64,000 bases of DNA from Pseudomonas sp. 10S4 (GCF_034344865.1 NZ_CP133774.1:4402001-4466000), one strand, 5' to 3'. Positions 26,465 to 35,452 are shown, counted from the first letter of the stretch. Numbers and translations are program-made. Notes: generated by a model not told the origin, from the letters alone.

Positions 26465-26552
26465 GTGGGAGCGGGCTTGCTCGCGAAAGCGGTGTGGCAT
26501 TCAACATTGATGTTGGCTGACACGACGCCTTCGCGAGTAAGCCCGCTCCCAC
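26465..26552. repeat. REP doublet (GTGGGAGCGGGC family)
   Basis: Units GTGGGAGCGGGCTTGCTCGC and GCGAGTAAGCCCGCTCCCAC (one mismatch), after the hydrolase gene. A solitary variant GTAGGAGCACGGCTTGCCGG follows at 26594. Confidence 0.9.
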
Positions 26553-26665
26553 ATACACGGTGTTCACAGCATTACGAATGCACGCATAACCCTGTAGGAG
26601 CACGGCTTGCCGGCGATGGCGTCCTTGAGATCGCCTCAAAGCCTGATCAAACACAAATCAAAACT

Positions 26666-26753
26666 GTGGGAGCGAGCTTGCTCGCGATAGCGGTGTGTCA
26701 GTCAACCAATGTGTTGAATATGACGGCGCTATCGCGAGCAAGCTCGCTCCCAC
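26666..26753. repeat. REP doublet (GTGGGAGCGAGC family)
   Basis: Units GTGGGAGCGAGCTTGCTCGC and GCGAGCAAGCTCGCTCCCAC with perfectly complementary arms. It is followed at 26794-26826 by a single unit of the GTAGGAGCT..GATCTTTTG family that is read into the 3' end of the AraC gene. Confidence 0.9.
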
Positions 26754-26774
26754 AAGGAACTGTGTTCACTGGAT

Positions 26775-27236
26775 TTACGGATGTACGCATAACCCTGTAG
26801 GAGCTACCGAAGGCTGCGATCTTTTGCGGTTAAACACAGGGGAACGCACCACCTGACACCGCCACGCAAACGGCGTGATGCCTTCGCTGCGGGTGAAGAT
26901 GTGGCAGAAGTGCGCTTGGTCGCAGAAGCCACATTCCAGGCTGATTTGCGTCAGGGTCAGGTCGGTGTCGCGGATCAGTTGCTTGGCCCGCTCGATCCGC
27001 TGGCAGCGAATCCAGTCCTGCGGCGAGAGGCCGGTGCTGCACTTGAACGCCCGGGAAAAATGACTGCGTGACAGCGCGCAGGCCTTGGCCAGTTCGGTCA
27101 CTTCCAAGGAGTCGCTCAGGCCTTCGAGAATCAGTTGCTTGACCAGGTTTTCGCGCCAGGGCGCGAGGCCGCCGGTGGTGGTTTTTTGCACTGGCGTGAC
27201 GGACGCCCTGACGGCGTTGAACTGAACGTGAGCCAT
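26775..27236 (-). CDS. AraC family regulator, DNA-binding domain only
   Basis: 153 residues from ATG 27236; the upstream TTG/ATG candidates add unconserved residues. Contains both HTH motifs: LEVTELAKACALSRSHFSRAF and LTLTQISLECGFCDQAHFCHI followed by ITPFAWRC. No ligand domain. The last about 20 residues, after VVRSPVF, come from a repeat unit at 26794-26826. Divergent from the metallo-beta-lactamase-fold gene. The shared 20-bp element lies between them. Confidence 0.82.
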   Translation of the reverse strand: MAHVQFNAVRASVTPVQKTTTGGLAPWRENLVKQLILEGLSDSLEVTELAKACALSRSHFSRAFKCSTGLSPQDWIRCQRIERAKQLIRDTDLTLTQISLECGFCDQAHFCHIFTRSEGITPFAWRCQVVRSPVFNRKRSQPSVAPTGLCVHP

Positions 27237-27356
27237 GACAAATATCCGTGTCGGTGGGAATGCGCGGGCGCACTGCACGGTGGATCAGCACCTTCCTTAT
27301 TTAGGAAAGCAGGTCTGTGCAGAGGACTTCATTTTTGGCCGCGAGGCGTTGGCAGG

Positions 27357-27376
27357 CGAGTTAAACGTTGTTAATT
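27357..27376 (-). promoter_or_regulatory. Shared 20-bp promoter element, copy 2
   Basis: CGAGTTAAACGTTGTTAATT on the plus strand, exact reverse complement of 24897-24916. About 120 bp before the AraC start and about 140 bp before the metallo-beta-lactamase-fold gene. The rest of this 279-bp intergenic region shows nothing else I can name. Confidence 0.6.
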
Positions 27377-27515
27377 CCACGCCCGGTTCGGGATGGAGAA
27401 ACCGCGCTAACTCAGCACATCGCTGCAAGTGTGCGAAGGTTGGGTCGGTGCAAGATGGGGGACGTATGGCGCGCCTTGGCAGGTCGCTTTCCTTGAAGAC
27501 ATCAAAGGTGAAGGC

Positions 27516-28500
27516 ATGAAGCATTCTCTGGTTTGCACACTGGGCCTGGCGGTTGCGCTGGCATCCGGTATTTCCATGGCGGCGGCACCGGCTCAGGTCG
27601 GCACCCAGGCACCGGGTTACTTCCGTTTGGCAGTGGGCGATTACGAAGTCACCGCACTGTTCGACGGCTACAACGACCTGTCGCCGAAACTGCTCAAGGG
27701 CCTGAGCCAAAGTCAGATCCGCGCACTGTTGGCCCGTCGCTCGATTGAAACGCCCGGCGTGCAAACAGCGTTCAACGCGTTTCTGATCAACACGGGCAAG
27801 CAACTGATCCTGGTGGACACCGGGGCAGGGCAGTGCATCGGCGCCACGGCCGGCATGCTCTCGGACAATATGAAAGCCGCCGGTTATCAGCCAGACCAGG
27901 TCGACACGATCCTGCTCACCCACCTGCACCTGGACCACGTCTGCGGCCTGGTCGACGGCCAGCAAAAACCGGTCTTCGCCAACGCCACGGTCTACGCCGC
28001 CAAGGCTGAGGCCGATTATTGGCTCGACCCGCAAGCCATCGCCAAAGCACCCGAAGGCGCCAAGCCGTATTTCAAAATCGCCCAGGATTCGACCGCTCCG
28101 TACGTCGCGGCGGGCCGCTTCGAAAACCTTCGACGCCGGCCAGTCGCCGGTGCCGGGTGTCGAGGCCACGCTGGAAGCCGGGCACACGCCGGGCAGCACC
28201 ACCTACCGCTTCACCTCTAACGGCCAGAGCATTTTGTTCATGGGCGATTTGGTGCATAACCTGGCGGTGCAATTCCTGCATCCCGAAGTGTCGATCGGTT
28301 TTGACGTCAATAGTCAGCAGGCGATCAAGAGCCGCAACCAGGTCTTCACCGATGCGGCCGCCAGCAAAACCTGGGTCACGGCCGCGCACCTGCCGTTTCC
28401 GGGCATCGGTCATATCGCCGCCGAGGGCAAGCATTTCCAATGGGTGCCGGTGGAATACGGCCCATACAAACGAGCGGCGAAAGTGCCGTTGATTGAGTAG
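27516..28500 (+). pseudogene. Periplasmic metallo-beta-lactamase-fold hydrolase, frameshifted
   Basis: Begins MKHSLVCTLGLAVALASG, a Sec signal peptide, cleavage probably after MAAA. Zinc-site motif LLTHLHLDHVCG (HxHxDH) at about residues 133-144. One extra A in an A-run at 28122-28126 shifts the frame after AAGRFE. The other frame continues TFDAGQSPVPGVEATLEAG and gives GHTPGSTTY, FMGDLVHN and AAHLPFPGIGHI to 28500. Corrected length about 327 residues. Hydrolysed substrate unknown; lactonase or quorum-quenching-type activity occurs in this subgroup. Confidence 0.8.
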
Positions 28501-28585
28501 AGTTCTGGCACTGTGCTTAGGCAAGGAAGAACACAAAATCTGTGATGAGGGGATTGCCCTTAAGCCAAAGAACGATGAGTAACCT

Positions 28586-28695
28586 GTGGCGAGGGAGCTT
28601 GCTCCCGCTTGAGTGCGCACCACTCACAAAATCGGCATTGCTGCGAAAATTTTGGGGCCGCTGCGCAGCCCAGCGGGAGCAAGCTCCCTCGCCAC
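28586..28695. repeat. REP doublet (GTGGCGAGGGAGC family)
   Basis: Units GTGGCGAGGGAGCTTGCTCC and GGAGCAAGCTCCCTCGCCAC around a GGGCCGCTGCGCAGCCC inner arm. Ends about 50 bp before the LysR start. Confidence 0.9.
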
Positions 28696-28748
28696 AGGGT
28701 TTTGCAGTGACTGCCTGGACTGGCTCAAAACACAAAGGACCCACCCTG

Positions 28749-29672
28749 ATGAATCGTAACGACCTGCGCCGCGTCGACATGAACCTGCTGGTGATTTTCG
28801 AAGCCCTGATGTTCGAAAAGAACCTGACCCGGGTCGCCGAAAAACTCTTCATGGGCCAACCGGCCGTGAGTGCTGCGCTGGGGCGTTTGCGTGATCTGTT
28901 CGACGACCCATTGCTGCTACGCAACGGTCGCGGCATGGAGCCGACGGCGCGGGCGCTGGCGATTCTCAAGGAACTGCAACCGGCGATGGACGTCATCTCC
29001 GGGGCGGTCAGCCGCGCCAAGGAATTCGAACCGGCCAGCAGTTGCGACGTGTTTCGCATCGGACTGTCGGACGACGCCGAGTTCGGTCTGTTTCCACCGT
29101 TATTGAGTCAGTTGCGGGAAGAGGCCCCAGGCATCATCGTTGTCGTGCGCCGGGCCAACTACCTGCTGATGCCGGCGCTGCTGGCATCCGGGGAAATCTC
29201 CGTGGGCGTCAGCTACACCACCGATTTACCGGCCAATGCCAAGCGCAAGAAACTGCGGGACATCCCCTGCAAAGTCCTGCGCGGGGATAATCGGCCTGGC
29301 CCAATGACCCTGGACGAATACTGCGAACGGCCGCATGCGATGGTGTCGTTTTCCGGGGACTTGAGCGGCAACATTGACCTCGACCTGGCCAAGATCGGCC
29401 GCCACCGCCGCGTGGTGCTGGGCGTGCCGCAGTTCAGCGGTTTGCGCGCATTGCTTGCCGGTACGGAAATGATCGCCACCGTGCCCGATTACGCCGCGTG
29501 TGCCTTGGTCGAAGGCTGTGCGTTGCGCGCCGAAGACCCGCCGTTCCACATCGAAGCCGCGCAATTGTCGATGGCCTGGAGCGGCGTGCACGACAACGAC
29601 CCAGCGGAGAAATGGTTGCGGTCGCGGATCAGTCAGTTCATGTCCGAACCGCTCAATATCCAGACCTCATAA
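28749..29672 (+). CDS. LysR family regulator (NodD/SyrM-like branch)
   Basis: 307 residues from ATG 28749; codons before it run into the REP. HTH at about 10-65 (RRVDMNLLVIFEALMFEKNL then GQPAVSAALGRLRDLFDDPL), the DLNLL-type start of the NodD/PcpR/LinR branch that activates aromatic or xenobiotic catabolism genes. The effector domain follows. It is the most plausible regulator of the DoxX-amidohydrolase-YcaC gene set 400 bp downstream. Confidence 0.87.
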   Translation: MNRNDLRRVDMNLLVIFEALMFEKNLTRVAEKLFMGQPAVSAALGRLRDLFDDPLLLRNGRGMEPTARALAILKELQPAMDVISGAVSRAKEFEPASSCDVFRIGLSDDAEFGLFPPLLSQLREEAPGIIVVVRRANYLLMPALLASGEISVGVSYTTDLPANAKRKKLRDIPCKVLRGDNRPGPMTLDEYCERPHAMVSFSGDLSGNIDLDLAKIGRHRRVVLGVPQFSGLRALLAGTEMIATVPDYAACALVEGCALRAEDPPFHIEAAQLSMAWSGVHDNDPAEKWLRSRISQFMSEPLNIQTS

Positions 29673-30086
29673 CCCCAGACCAACACCCGATCCAATGAGG
29701 GAGCAACTGTCATGGTGGTTTTTATTTTGGAGACTTTTCAAAAGACAACCGGGTATCCACGGTTTCAATCCGTGTGATTTTCAACAACCGCGCCACAGGT
29801 TTTGTACAGGCCCAGGACATTCGGACAGAAGATCCAATGTGGGAGCGGGCTTGCTCGCGAAGACGGAGTGTCAGCCAGCATAGATATTGAATGACCCACC
29901 GCATTCGCGAGCAAGCCCGCTCCCACAGGGGATCGGTGTTCAAGCAAGGATCTGTGGTGGGCTTCATGCAGGAGACCACCCGCAAAAAGAGCACGTACAT
30001 CCAATTTTTCCCCACCTGACCCCGGCACTCTCTCATCAAGTGCCGGCGAAGCCATGCCGGCCATTTATCAATTGCGCAGGTACGCC
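29673..30086. other. Intergenic region with REP and leader hairpin, 414 bp
   Basis: Holds a REP doublet and an 8-bp stem hairpin CCGGCACT / AGTGCCGG (30022-30046) in the presumed leader of the DoxX gene. On the minus strand near 29780 a short stretch reads KITRIETVDTRLSF, faintly like the N-terminus of an enolase-superfamily enzyme, too short to call. Confidence 0.5.
29839..29926. repeat. REP doublet (GTGGGAGCGGGC family)
   Basis: Units GTGGGAGCGGGCTTGCTCGC and GCGAGCAAGCCCGCTCCCAC, perfectly inverted. Confidence 0.9.
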
Positions 30087-30503
30087 ATGAACGCAGCGGA
30101 ATGGGATGAATGGGCTCGGGACCTTGGACTGTTGTTTCTGCGGGTCAGCGGCGGGTTGTTTTTGCTGTGGGTGCATGGCTTGCCGAAGCTGCTGGACTAC
30201 AGCGCGCAACTGCAACAGATCGAAGATCCGTTCCACCTCGGTGCCAACCTGACGCTGATCCTGGCGATCTTCGCCGAGGTGCTGTGCCCGCTGCTGATCG
30301 TCGCCGGGGTGCTGGTGCGTTTGGCGTGCTTGCCTATTCTGTGTGTGCTGCTGGTGGCGCTGTTGATTGTGCATCCGCAATGGAGCCTGTTCGAAGGGCA
30401 GTTCGGCTGGCTGCTGTTGATTGTGTTCACCAGCATCCTTATCGCCGGGCCGGGACGGCTGGCGCTCAATGATCGTTTCGCCGGAGTCTTTCGTTATGCC
30501 TGA
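30087..30503 (+). CDS. DoxX family membrane protein
   Basis: 138 residues from ATG 30087, with four hydrophobic helices. The start DLGLLFLRVSGGLFLLWVHG and the HGLPKLLDY segment are typical of DoxX/DoxD proteins. These are membrane partners of oxidoreductases in some systems (thiosulfate:quinone oxidoreductase in Acidianus) and otherwise of unknown role. First gene of a tightly packed set; the next gene overlaps by 8 bp. Confidence 0.8.
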   Translation: MNAAEWDEWARDLGLLFLRVSGGLFLLWVHGLPKLLDYSAQLQQIEDPFHLGANLTLILAIFAEVLCPLLIVAGVLVRLACLPILCVLLVALLIVHPQWSLFEGQFGWLLLIVFTSILIAGPGRLALNDRFAGVFRYA

Positions 30504-31119
30504 TGCCAACCACGCCGACGCTGCAAAACAGGGTTTCGAGGAAGTCGTGACCCTGATCGTCAAGCACCGGGTCAAGGCCGGTTTCGAGGCGCCTTACGAA
30601 GCCTGGCTGCGCAACATCGTGCGCATCGCCGGGCAGCGTGAAGGGCACTTGGGCGTGGACGTGGTGCGCGGCAAGAACGCCGGCCTCGACACCTACACCT
30701 GCGTGCTGCGCTTTTGCTCCACCGAAGCGATGCAACTGTGGCTCGACTCGCCGCAACGCCTGGAACTGGTCAACGAAGCCACACCTATGCTGGCTGACGG
30801 CGACCAGACCGAGGTCAACCCGGTCAATGAGTTCTGGTTCTCGCCACTGGCCGACGCCGCCTCGCCACCGCCGCGCTGGAAGCAGGCCGTGATCACTTTG
30901 CTGGTGATTTTGCCGCACACCTTGCTGGTGCCGCTGATCTGGGGGCCGCTGCTCAAGCTCAACGCCTTCCTGTCCAACTACGTGGTCGCCACTTTCCTGA
31001 TCACCGTGACCATCGTGGTTTCGGTGGTGTACCTGTTCATGCCTCGGGCGACGCGCCTGTTCGCGCCGTGGCTGACAGCCGACACGTCACATTCCCATCT
31101 GCCTGAGGAACCGCGATGA
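30496..31119 (+). CDS. Antibiotic biosynthesis monooxygenase-like domain with two membrane helices
   Basis: 207 residues. The N-terminal about 110 residues form an ABM-type ferredoxin-like barrel (VTLIVKHRVKAGFEAPYEAW; GHLGVDVVRGKN; the RFCSTEAMQLWLDSPQR tail). Two hydrophobic helices follow (about 126-148 and 158-180). This ABM-2TM architecture is widespread but uncharacterised. Start overlaps the DoxX gene; the stop overlaps the amidohydrolase start (ATGA), so translation is coupled. Possibly a membrane-tethered small-molecule or quinone-modifying protein; that is inference. Confidence 0.78.
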   Translation: MPDANHADAAKQGFEEVVTLIVKHRVKAGFEAPYEAWLRNIVRIAGQREGHLGVDVVRGKNAGLDTYTCVLRFCSTEAMQLWLDSPQRLELVNEATPMLADGDQTEVNPVNEFWFSPLADAASPPPRWKQAVITLLVILPHTLLVPLIWGPLLKLNAFLSNYVVATFLITVTIVVSVVYLFMPRATRLFAPWLTADTSHSHLPEEPR

Positions 31120-32954
31120 ACGCCGATCTGATTTTATTCAATGGCCAATTCCACACCGTCGACCGCGAGAAGCCGTTGGCCAGCGCGGTGGCAATCAAGG
31201 ACGGGCGCTTTGTCGCGGTCGGTAACGACGGCGAAGCCATGGCCCTGCGCGGTTCGGGGACGCAGGTCATCGACCTCAAGGGCCGCTGCGTCATTCCCGG
31301 CCTAAACGACTCGCACTTGCACCTGATTCGTGGCGGCTTGAACTACAACCTCGAACTGCGCTGGGAAGGCGTACCTTCGTTGGTCGATGCCCTGCGCATG
31401 CTCAAGGATCAAGCCGACCGCACACCAACGCCGCAATGGGTGCGGGTGGTCGGTGGCTGGAACGAATTCCAGTTCGCCGAAAAACGCATGCCGACCCTCG
31501 AAGAACTCAACCAGGCTGCCCCGGACACCCCGGTATTTGTGCTGCACCTCTACGACCGCGCCTTGCTCAACCGCGCCGCCCTGCGTGTCGCCGGTTACAC
31601 CCGCGACACGCCGAACCCGCCCGGCGGCGAAATCGTGCGTGATGCCAACGGTAACCCGACCGGCATGCTGGTCGCCCGTCCAAACGCGATGATTCTCTAC
31701 TCGACGCTGGCCAAAGGGCCGAAGTTGCCGCTGGAATATCAGGTCAACTCGACCCGCCAATTCATGCGTGAACTCAATCGCCTCGGCTTGACCAGCGCCA
31801 TCGATGCCGGCGGCGGTTTCCAGAATTATCCGGACGATTATCAGGTGATCGAGCAGTTGGCCAAGGATCAGCAACTGACGATCCGTATTGCCTACAACTT
31901 GTTCACCCAGAAGCCCAAGGAAGAGCTCAGCGACTTCAAGAACTGGACGTCGAGCGTGACCCTGCACCAGGGCGACGACTACCTGCGGCACAACGGCGCC
32001 GGGGAAATGCTGGTGTTCTCGGCAGCGGATTTCGAGGACTTCCTCGAACCGCGCCCGGACCTGCCGCAAACCATGGAAGACGAGCTGGAGCCGGTGGTTC
32101 GCCACTTGGTCGAGCAGCGTTGGCCGTTCCGTTTGCACGCGACCTACAACGAATCCATCAGCCGCATGCTCGACGTGTTCGAGAAGGTCAACCGTGACAT
32201 TCCGTTCAACGGTTTGCCGTGGTTTTTCGACCACGCCGAAACCATTACCCCGCAGAACATCGAGCGGGTGAGGGCGCTGGGGGGCGGTATTGCAATTCAG
32301 GACCGGATGGCGTTCCAGGGCGAATATTTCGTCGAGCGTTACGGTGCCAAAGCCGCCGAAGCGACCCCGCCGATCAAGCGCATGTTGGCCGAAGGCCTAC
32401 CGGTCGGCGCCGGCACCGACGCCACGCGGGTATCGAGCTACAACCCCTGGACTTCGCTGTACTGGATGGTCAGCGGCCGCACCGTTGGCGGCCTGGAGCT
32501 ACACGCCGAAGGCCTGTCGCGGCTGACCGCGCTGGAGCTGTTCACCCACGGCAGCGCCTGGTTCTCGTCCGAGCAGGGCAAGAAAGGCCAGATCAAGGTC
32601 GGCCAATTGGCAGACGTTGCGGCCCTGAGCGCCGACTTCTTCAGCGTCGATGAAGAAGCGATCAAGTGGATCGAGTCGGTGTTGACCGTGGTTGGCGGCA
32701 AAGTGGTGTATGCCGCCGGGGACTTCGAAAAACTTGGCCCGGCCAGCGTGCCGGTACTGCCGGACTGGTCGCCGGTGGTGAAAGTCCCGGGTCACTGGCG
32801 CCCGACCTCGCCGATGCAGGCTCAGGTTCACCATTGCAGCGGGCCGTGCGGCGTGCATTCCCACAGCCATGAAAAGGCGCGCTTGTCGAATGCGCCGGTG
32901 AGCGATTTTGCGGGTTTCTGGGGCGCCTTTGGCTGCTCGTGCTTTGCCTTCTGA
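31116..32954 (+). CDS. Amidohydrolase, YtcJ/Amidohydro_3 type
   Basis: 612 residues. Metal-binding start PGLNDSHLHLIRGG (HxH at about 66-68), a beta-barrel cap at both ends, FHATYNES-like region RLHATYNESISR with His at about 344, FFDHAET (about 369), and the terminal Asp in VGAGTDATRVSSYNPW (about 435). Hydrolyses amides, carbamates or related C-N bonds; the substrate is not predictable. The C-terminal about 60 residues after VPGHWRPTSP are rich in Cys and His (HHCSGPCGVHSHSHEK; GCSCF), an unusual tail that might bind metal. Confidence 0.85.
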   Translation: MNADLILFNGQFHTVDREKPLASAVAIKDGRFVAVGNDGEAMALRGSGTQVIDLKGRCVIPGLNDSHLHLIRGGLNYNLELRWEGVPSLVDALRMLKDQADRTPTPQWVRVVGGWNEFQFAEKRMPTLEELNQAAPDTPVFVLHLYDRALLNRAALRVAGYTRDTPNPPGGEIVRDANGNPTGMLVARPNAMILYSTLAKGPKLPLEYQVNSTRQFMRELNRLGLTSAIDAGGGFQNYPDDYQVIEQLAKDQQLTIRIAYNLFTQKPKEELSDFKNWTSSVTLHQGDDYLRHNGAGEMLVFSAADFEDFLEPRPDLPQTMEDELEPVVRHLVEQRWPFRLHATYNESISRMLDVFEKVNRDIPFNGLPWFFDHAETITPQNIERVRALGGGIAIQDRMAFQGEYFVERYGAKAAEATPPIKRMLAEGLPVGAGTDATRVSSYNPWTSLYWMVSGRTVGGLELHAEGLSRLTALELFTHGSAWFSSEQGKKGQIKVGQLADVAALSADFFSVDEEAIKWIESVLTVVGGKVVYAAGDFEKLGPASVPVLPDWSPVVKVPGHWRPTSPMQAQVHHCSGPCGVHSHSHEKARLSNAPVSDFAGFWGAFGCSCFAF

Positions 32955-32967
32955 CGAACATAAAAGA

Positions 32968-32990
32968 GCGCCGGCCCAACGTGCCGGCGC
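32968..32990. other. GC-rich intercistronic hairpin
   Basis: Perfect stem GCGCCGGC / GCCGGCGC, loop CCAACGT, between the amidohydrolase and YcaC-type genes. No T-run, so it is more likely an mRNA-stabilising or attenuating structure than a terminator. Confidence 0.55.
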
Positions 32991-33023
32991 CATAAGCACC
33001 ATCCCACTACCGAGGAGTTTCAT

Positions 33024-33650
33024 ATGAGCAACGTTCCGTACAAACGTCTGAACAAAGATGACGCGGTGGTCTTGCTGGTCGACCACCAGACTGGCCTGAT
33101 CTCGCTGGTGCAGGATTTCTCGCCCAACGAATTCAAGAACAACGTGCTGGCCCTCGCGGACCTCGCCAAGTTCTTCAAACTGCCGACCATCCTCACCACC
33201 AGCTTCGAAAACGGCCCGAACGGCCCGATGGTGCCGGAGCTCAAGGAACTGTTCCCGGACGCGCCGTACATCCCGCGTCCAGGCCAGATCAACGCTTGGG
33301 ACAACGCAGACTTCGTCAAAGCCGTTAAAGACACTGGCCGCAAGCAGTTGATCATTGCCGGTGTGGTGACGGATGTGTGCGTGACGTTCCCAACCTTGTC
33401 GGCCCTGGCCGAAGGCTTCGAAGTGTTTGTGGTGACTGACGCTTCGGGCACTTTCAACGAAACCGTGCAACAAGCCGCTTGGGCGCGTATGTCGGCGGCC
33501 GGTGCACAACTGGTCAACTGGTTCTCGGTAGCGTGCGAGCTGCAAGGCGACTGGCGCAACGACATGGAAGGCCTGGCGAACCTGCTGTCGCCGCGCATTC
33601 CGAACTATCGCAACCTGATGAACAGCTATTCGGTGTTGACCTCGAAATAA
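33024..33650 (+). CDS. ycaC: Isochorismatase-like hydrolase (YcaC family)
   Basis: 208 residues, preceded by GAGGAG. Cysteine-hydrolase triad candidates: Asp in LLVDHQTGL (about 20), Lys in the TDTGRKQ/LKELFP region, and Cys in VVTDVCVTFP (about 118). Length and the LSALAEGFEVFVVTDASG segment match YcaC of E. coli and P. aeruginosa, an octameric hydrolase of unknown substrate. Last gene of the DoxX set; a strong terminator follows. Confidence 0.87.
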   Translation: MSNVPYKRLNKDDAVVLLVDHQTGLISLVQDFSPNEFKNNVLALADLAKFFKLPTILTTSFENGPNGPMVPELKELFPDAPYIPRPGQINAWDNADFVKAVKDTGRKQLIIAGVVTDVCVTFPTLSALAEGFEVFVVTDASGTFNETVQQAAWARMSAAGAQLVNWFSVACELQGDWRNDMEGLANLLSPRIPNYRNLMNSYSVLTSK

Positions 33651-33664
33651 GTTTCGCCGCGCAC

Positions 33665-33695
33665 AAAAATGCCCGCCATTGTGCGGGCATTTTTC
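33665..33695 (+). terminator. Rho-independent terminator of the DoxX-YcaC gene set
   Basis: Stem ATGCCCGC / GCGGGCAT with loop CATTGT, flanked by A-run and T-run, 15 bp after the ycaC stop. Confidence 0.88.
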
Positions 33696-33716
33696 TATCT
33701 GACACACAACACCCCT

Positions 33717-33829
33717 GTGGCGAGGGAGCTTGCTCCCGCTGGGCTGCGCAGCAGACCCAAAAATCTTTACTATCAGTCCCCATTTTTGGGAGTGCTTCGC
33801 CCTCCAGCGGGAGCAAGCTCCCTCGCCAC
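33717..33829. repeat. REP doublet (GTGGCGAGGGAGC family)
   Basis: Units GTGGCGAGGGAGCTTGCTCC and GGAGCAAGCTCCCTCGCCAC, between the terminator and the channel gene stop. Confidence 0.9.
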
Positions 33830-33843
33830 AAAAGCGCGGTGCA

Positions 33844-35272
33844 TCAATGCTTTTGCAGCCACCCCAGAAAACCTCCTTTCTTGATCGGCACCGGTTTAGC
33901 CATCAACGCCAACTGACTGTTCTGCTGCCGAACCGCCTGCAACTTATTCAACGCCTGTCCAACCGCGCCACGCTGCTCCATGCAATCGCGGGTCAGGGCT
34001 TTGTCGATCCGATAAATGATGCTCGACGTCAACGCCGTAAAGCAGGCCTGGGACGGTGTGTCGGTGAGGATGCTCTGTTCGCCCATGACTTCGCTCGGCC
34101 CCATGCGTCCGGCTTCGGTTTGCCCGGTGCCGTCGGGCACGGTGGCGCTGACCACGCCGGTGGCGATGACAAAAAGACTGTCCGGCACTTCATTCAACTC
34201 CAGCACCACCTGACCTGCCGCGTATTGCTGCGGGACCATCGCTTGAGCCAGTCGATCACGTTCGTCCTCGCTCAGTGAACGGAAGATTTTCACTTCATCC
34301 AGCAACGCCCGCGCCCGGGTCGAAGGCTCGATCACGCCATCGAGCTGCCGGGAAATACCCGCCGCTTCCAGGTGCCGATGGGCCAGGTCAAACAGTTGAT
34401 TGCGCACTTCACCTTTCTTGCCCAACTCGGCGATAAATCCGCTGGCTACATACTCGGACATGGTTTCGCCAGCCTCTTTCAACAGCGCTTTCGGCGCCGG
34501 GTTGAGCAGCAACGTGCTGCTGCCCTGAAGCGTACGATCCAGCGCATCCAGCACCCGACGCGGGCGGATGTGGTTTGGCACTTGAATGCTGATCGACACG
34601 CCGTGCATGTTGCTCGGTCGACTCAGGTTGACGATCTTTGCCTTGGCCGCCACCGAGTTCGGCACCACGGCGGTTGTGCCGGCGCTGGTGAGCAAATGGG
34701 TGGCGCGCCAGTCGATGTCGAGCACCTTGCCCTCAACACCGTCGATCACCACAAAGTCATCCACCTGATACGGCTTGGTGGTATTGAGCACGATCCCGGA
34801 AAACACATCGCTCAAGGTGCTCTGCAACGCCAGACCGACCACGATCGCCACCACCCCGGAAGTCGCCAGCAGCCCTTTGACCGGGAGCTCCAGTACATAA
34901 CCGGCAGCGGCAACGATCGCGACCAGAAACACCAACGCGCCGATGACATCCTGCAACAACCGACCGCTGTGACCGATGCGGCGCATCAGCACCAGGCCGA
35001 TGACTTCGGTGAGTACTCGCGCGGCGTACAGCCACCAGAGAATCCCCAGCGCTGTAGCCCCGAGTTGCGCCACACGGTCGTCGGCGAATATCGGTGCCTG
35101 TAATGGGCTGACACCGGCATTGATGATGACCGCGCTGAAGATCAGGAACAGCGGCAGCGCGAGCGCCGATGCGGGTGACGCGGTGCTGGATCGGCGCGAG
35201 GTGCCAGAGCAGGGCGTCGATCACCAGCAGCAGGGCGCTCCAGGACAGGGGGTGACCGTAGATGAGGGACAT
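33844..35272 (-). pseudogene. MscS mechanosensitive channel with cyclic-nucleotide-binding domain, frameshifted near N-terminus
   Basis: ATG 35272 with CGGAG upstream starts MSLIYGHPLSWSALLLVIDA. Near 35150-35165 the frame changes by one base, then ALPLFLIFSAVIINAGVSPL continues into the long frame ending at 33844. About 476 residues: four to five membrane helices, MscS pore helix and beta domain (GLLATSGVVAIVVGLALQST; VVIDGVEGKVLDIDWRATHL; VPNSVAAKAKIVNLSRP), then a C-terminal cNMP-binding domain (FRSLSEDERDRLAQAMVPQQ; LFVIATGVV; MGEQSILTD). Cyclic-nucleotide-gated small-conductance channel of the inner membrane. An internal start would lose the first helices. Confidence 0.8.
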
Positions 35273-35452
35273 GGGCGAACTCCGGAAATGTCGGCGTGGC
35301 GCAAAAAAGATCGCAGCCTCCGGCAGCTCCAACAGGTATTGGTTTTGGGTTCAGAAGCAGTGGCTGTCGCTGCACCATGGACACAGATTAATGGGGTGCC
35401 ATAAACGGAAAAAGCGGCTATAAAGTGTTTGACTGTCAACCAGGACGTGACA

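Noticed and set aside
29722..29780. Possible enolase-superfamily N-terminus (KITRIETVDTRLSF) on the minus strand
   Set aside because: Only about 14 residues resemble the family; no further codons match, so chance is likely.
35304..35335. GATCGCAGCCTCCGGCAGCTCC as a promoter element of the LysR gene
   Set aside because: It is a single unit of the 16803-type repeat family, found also at 26794.
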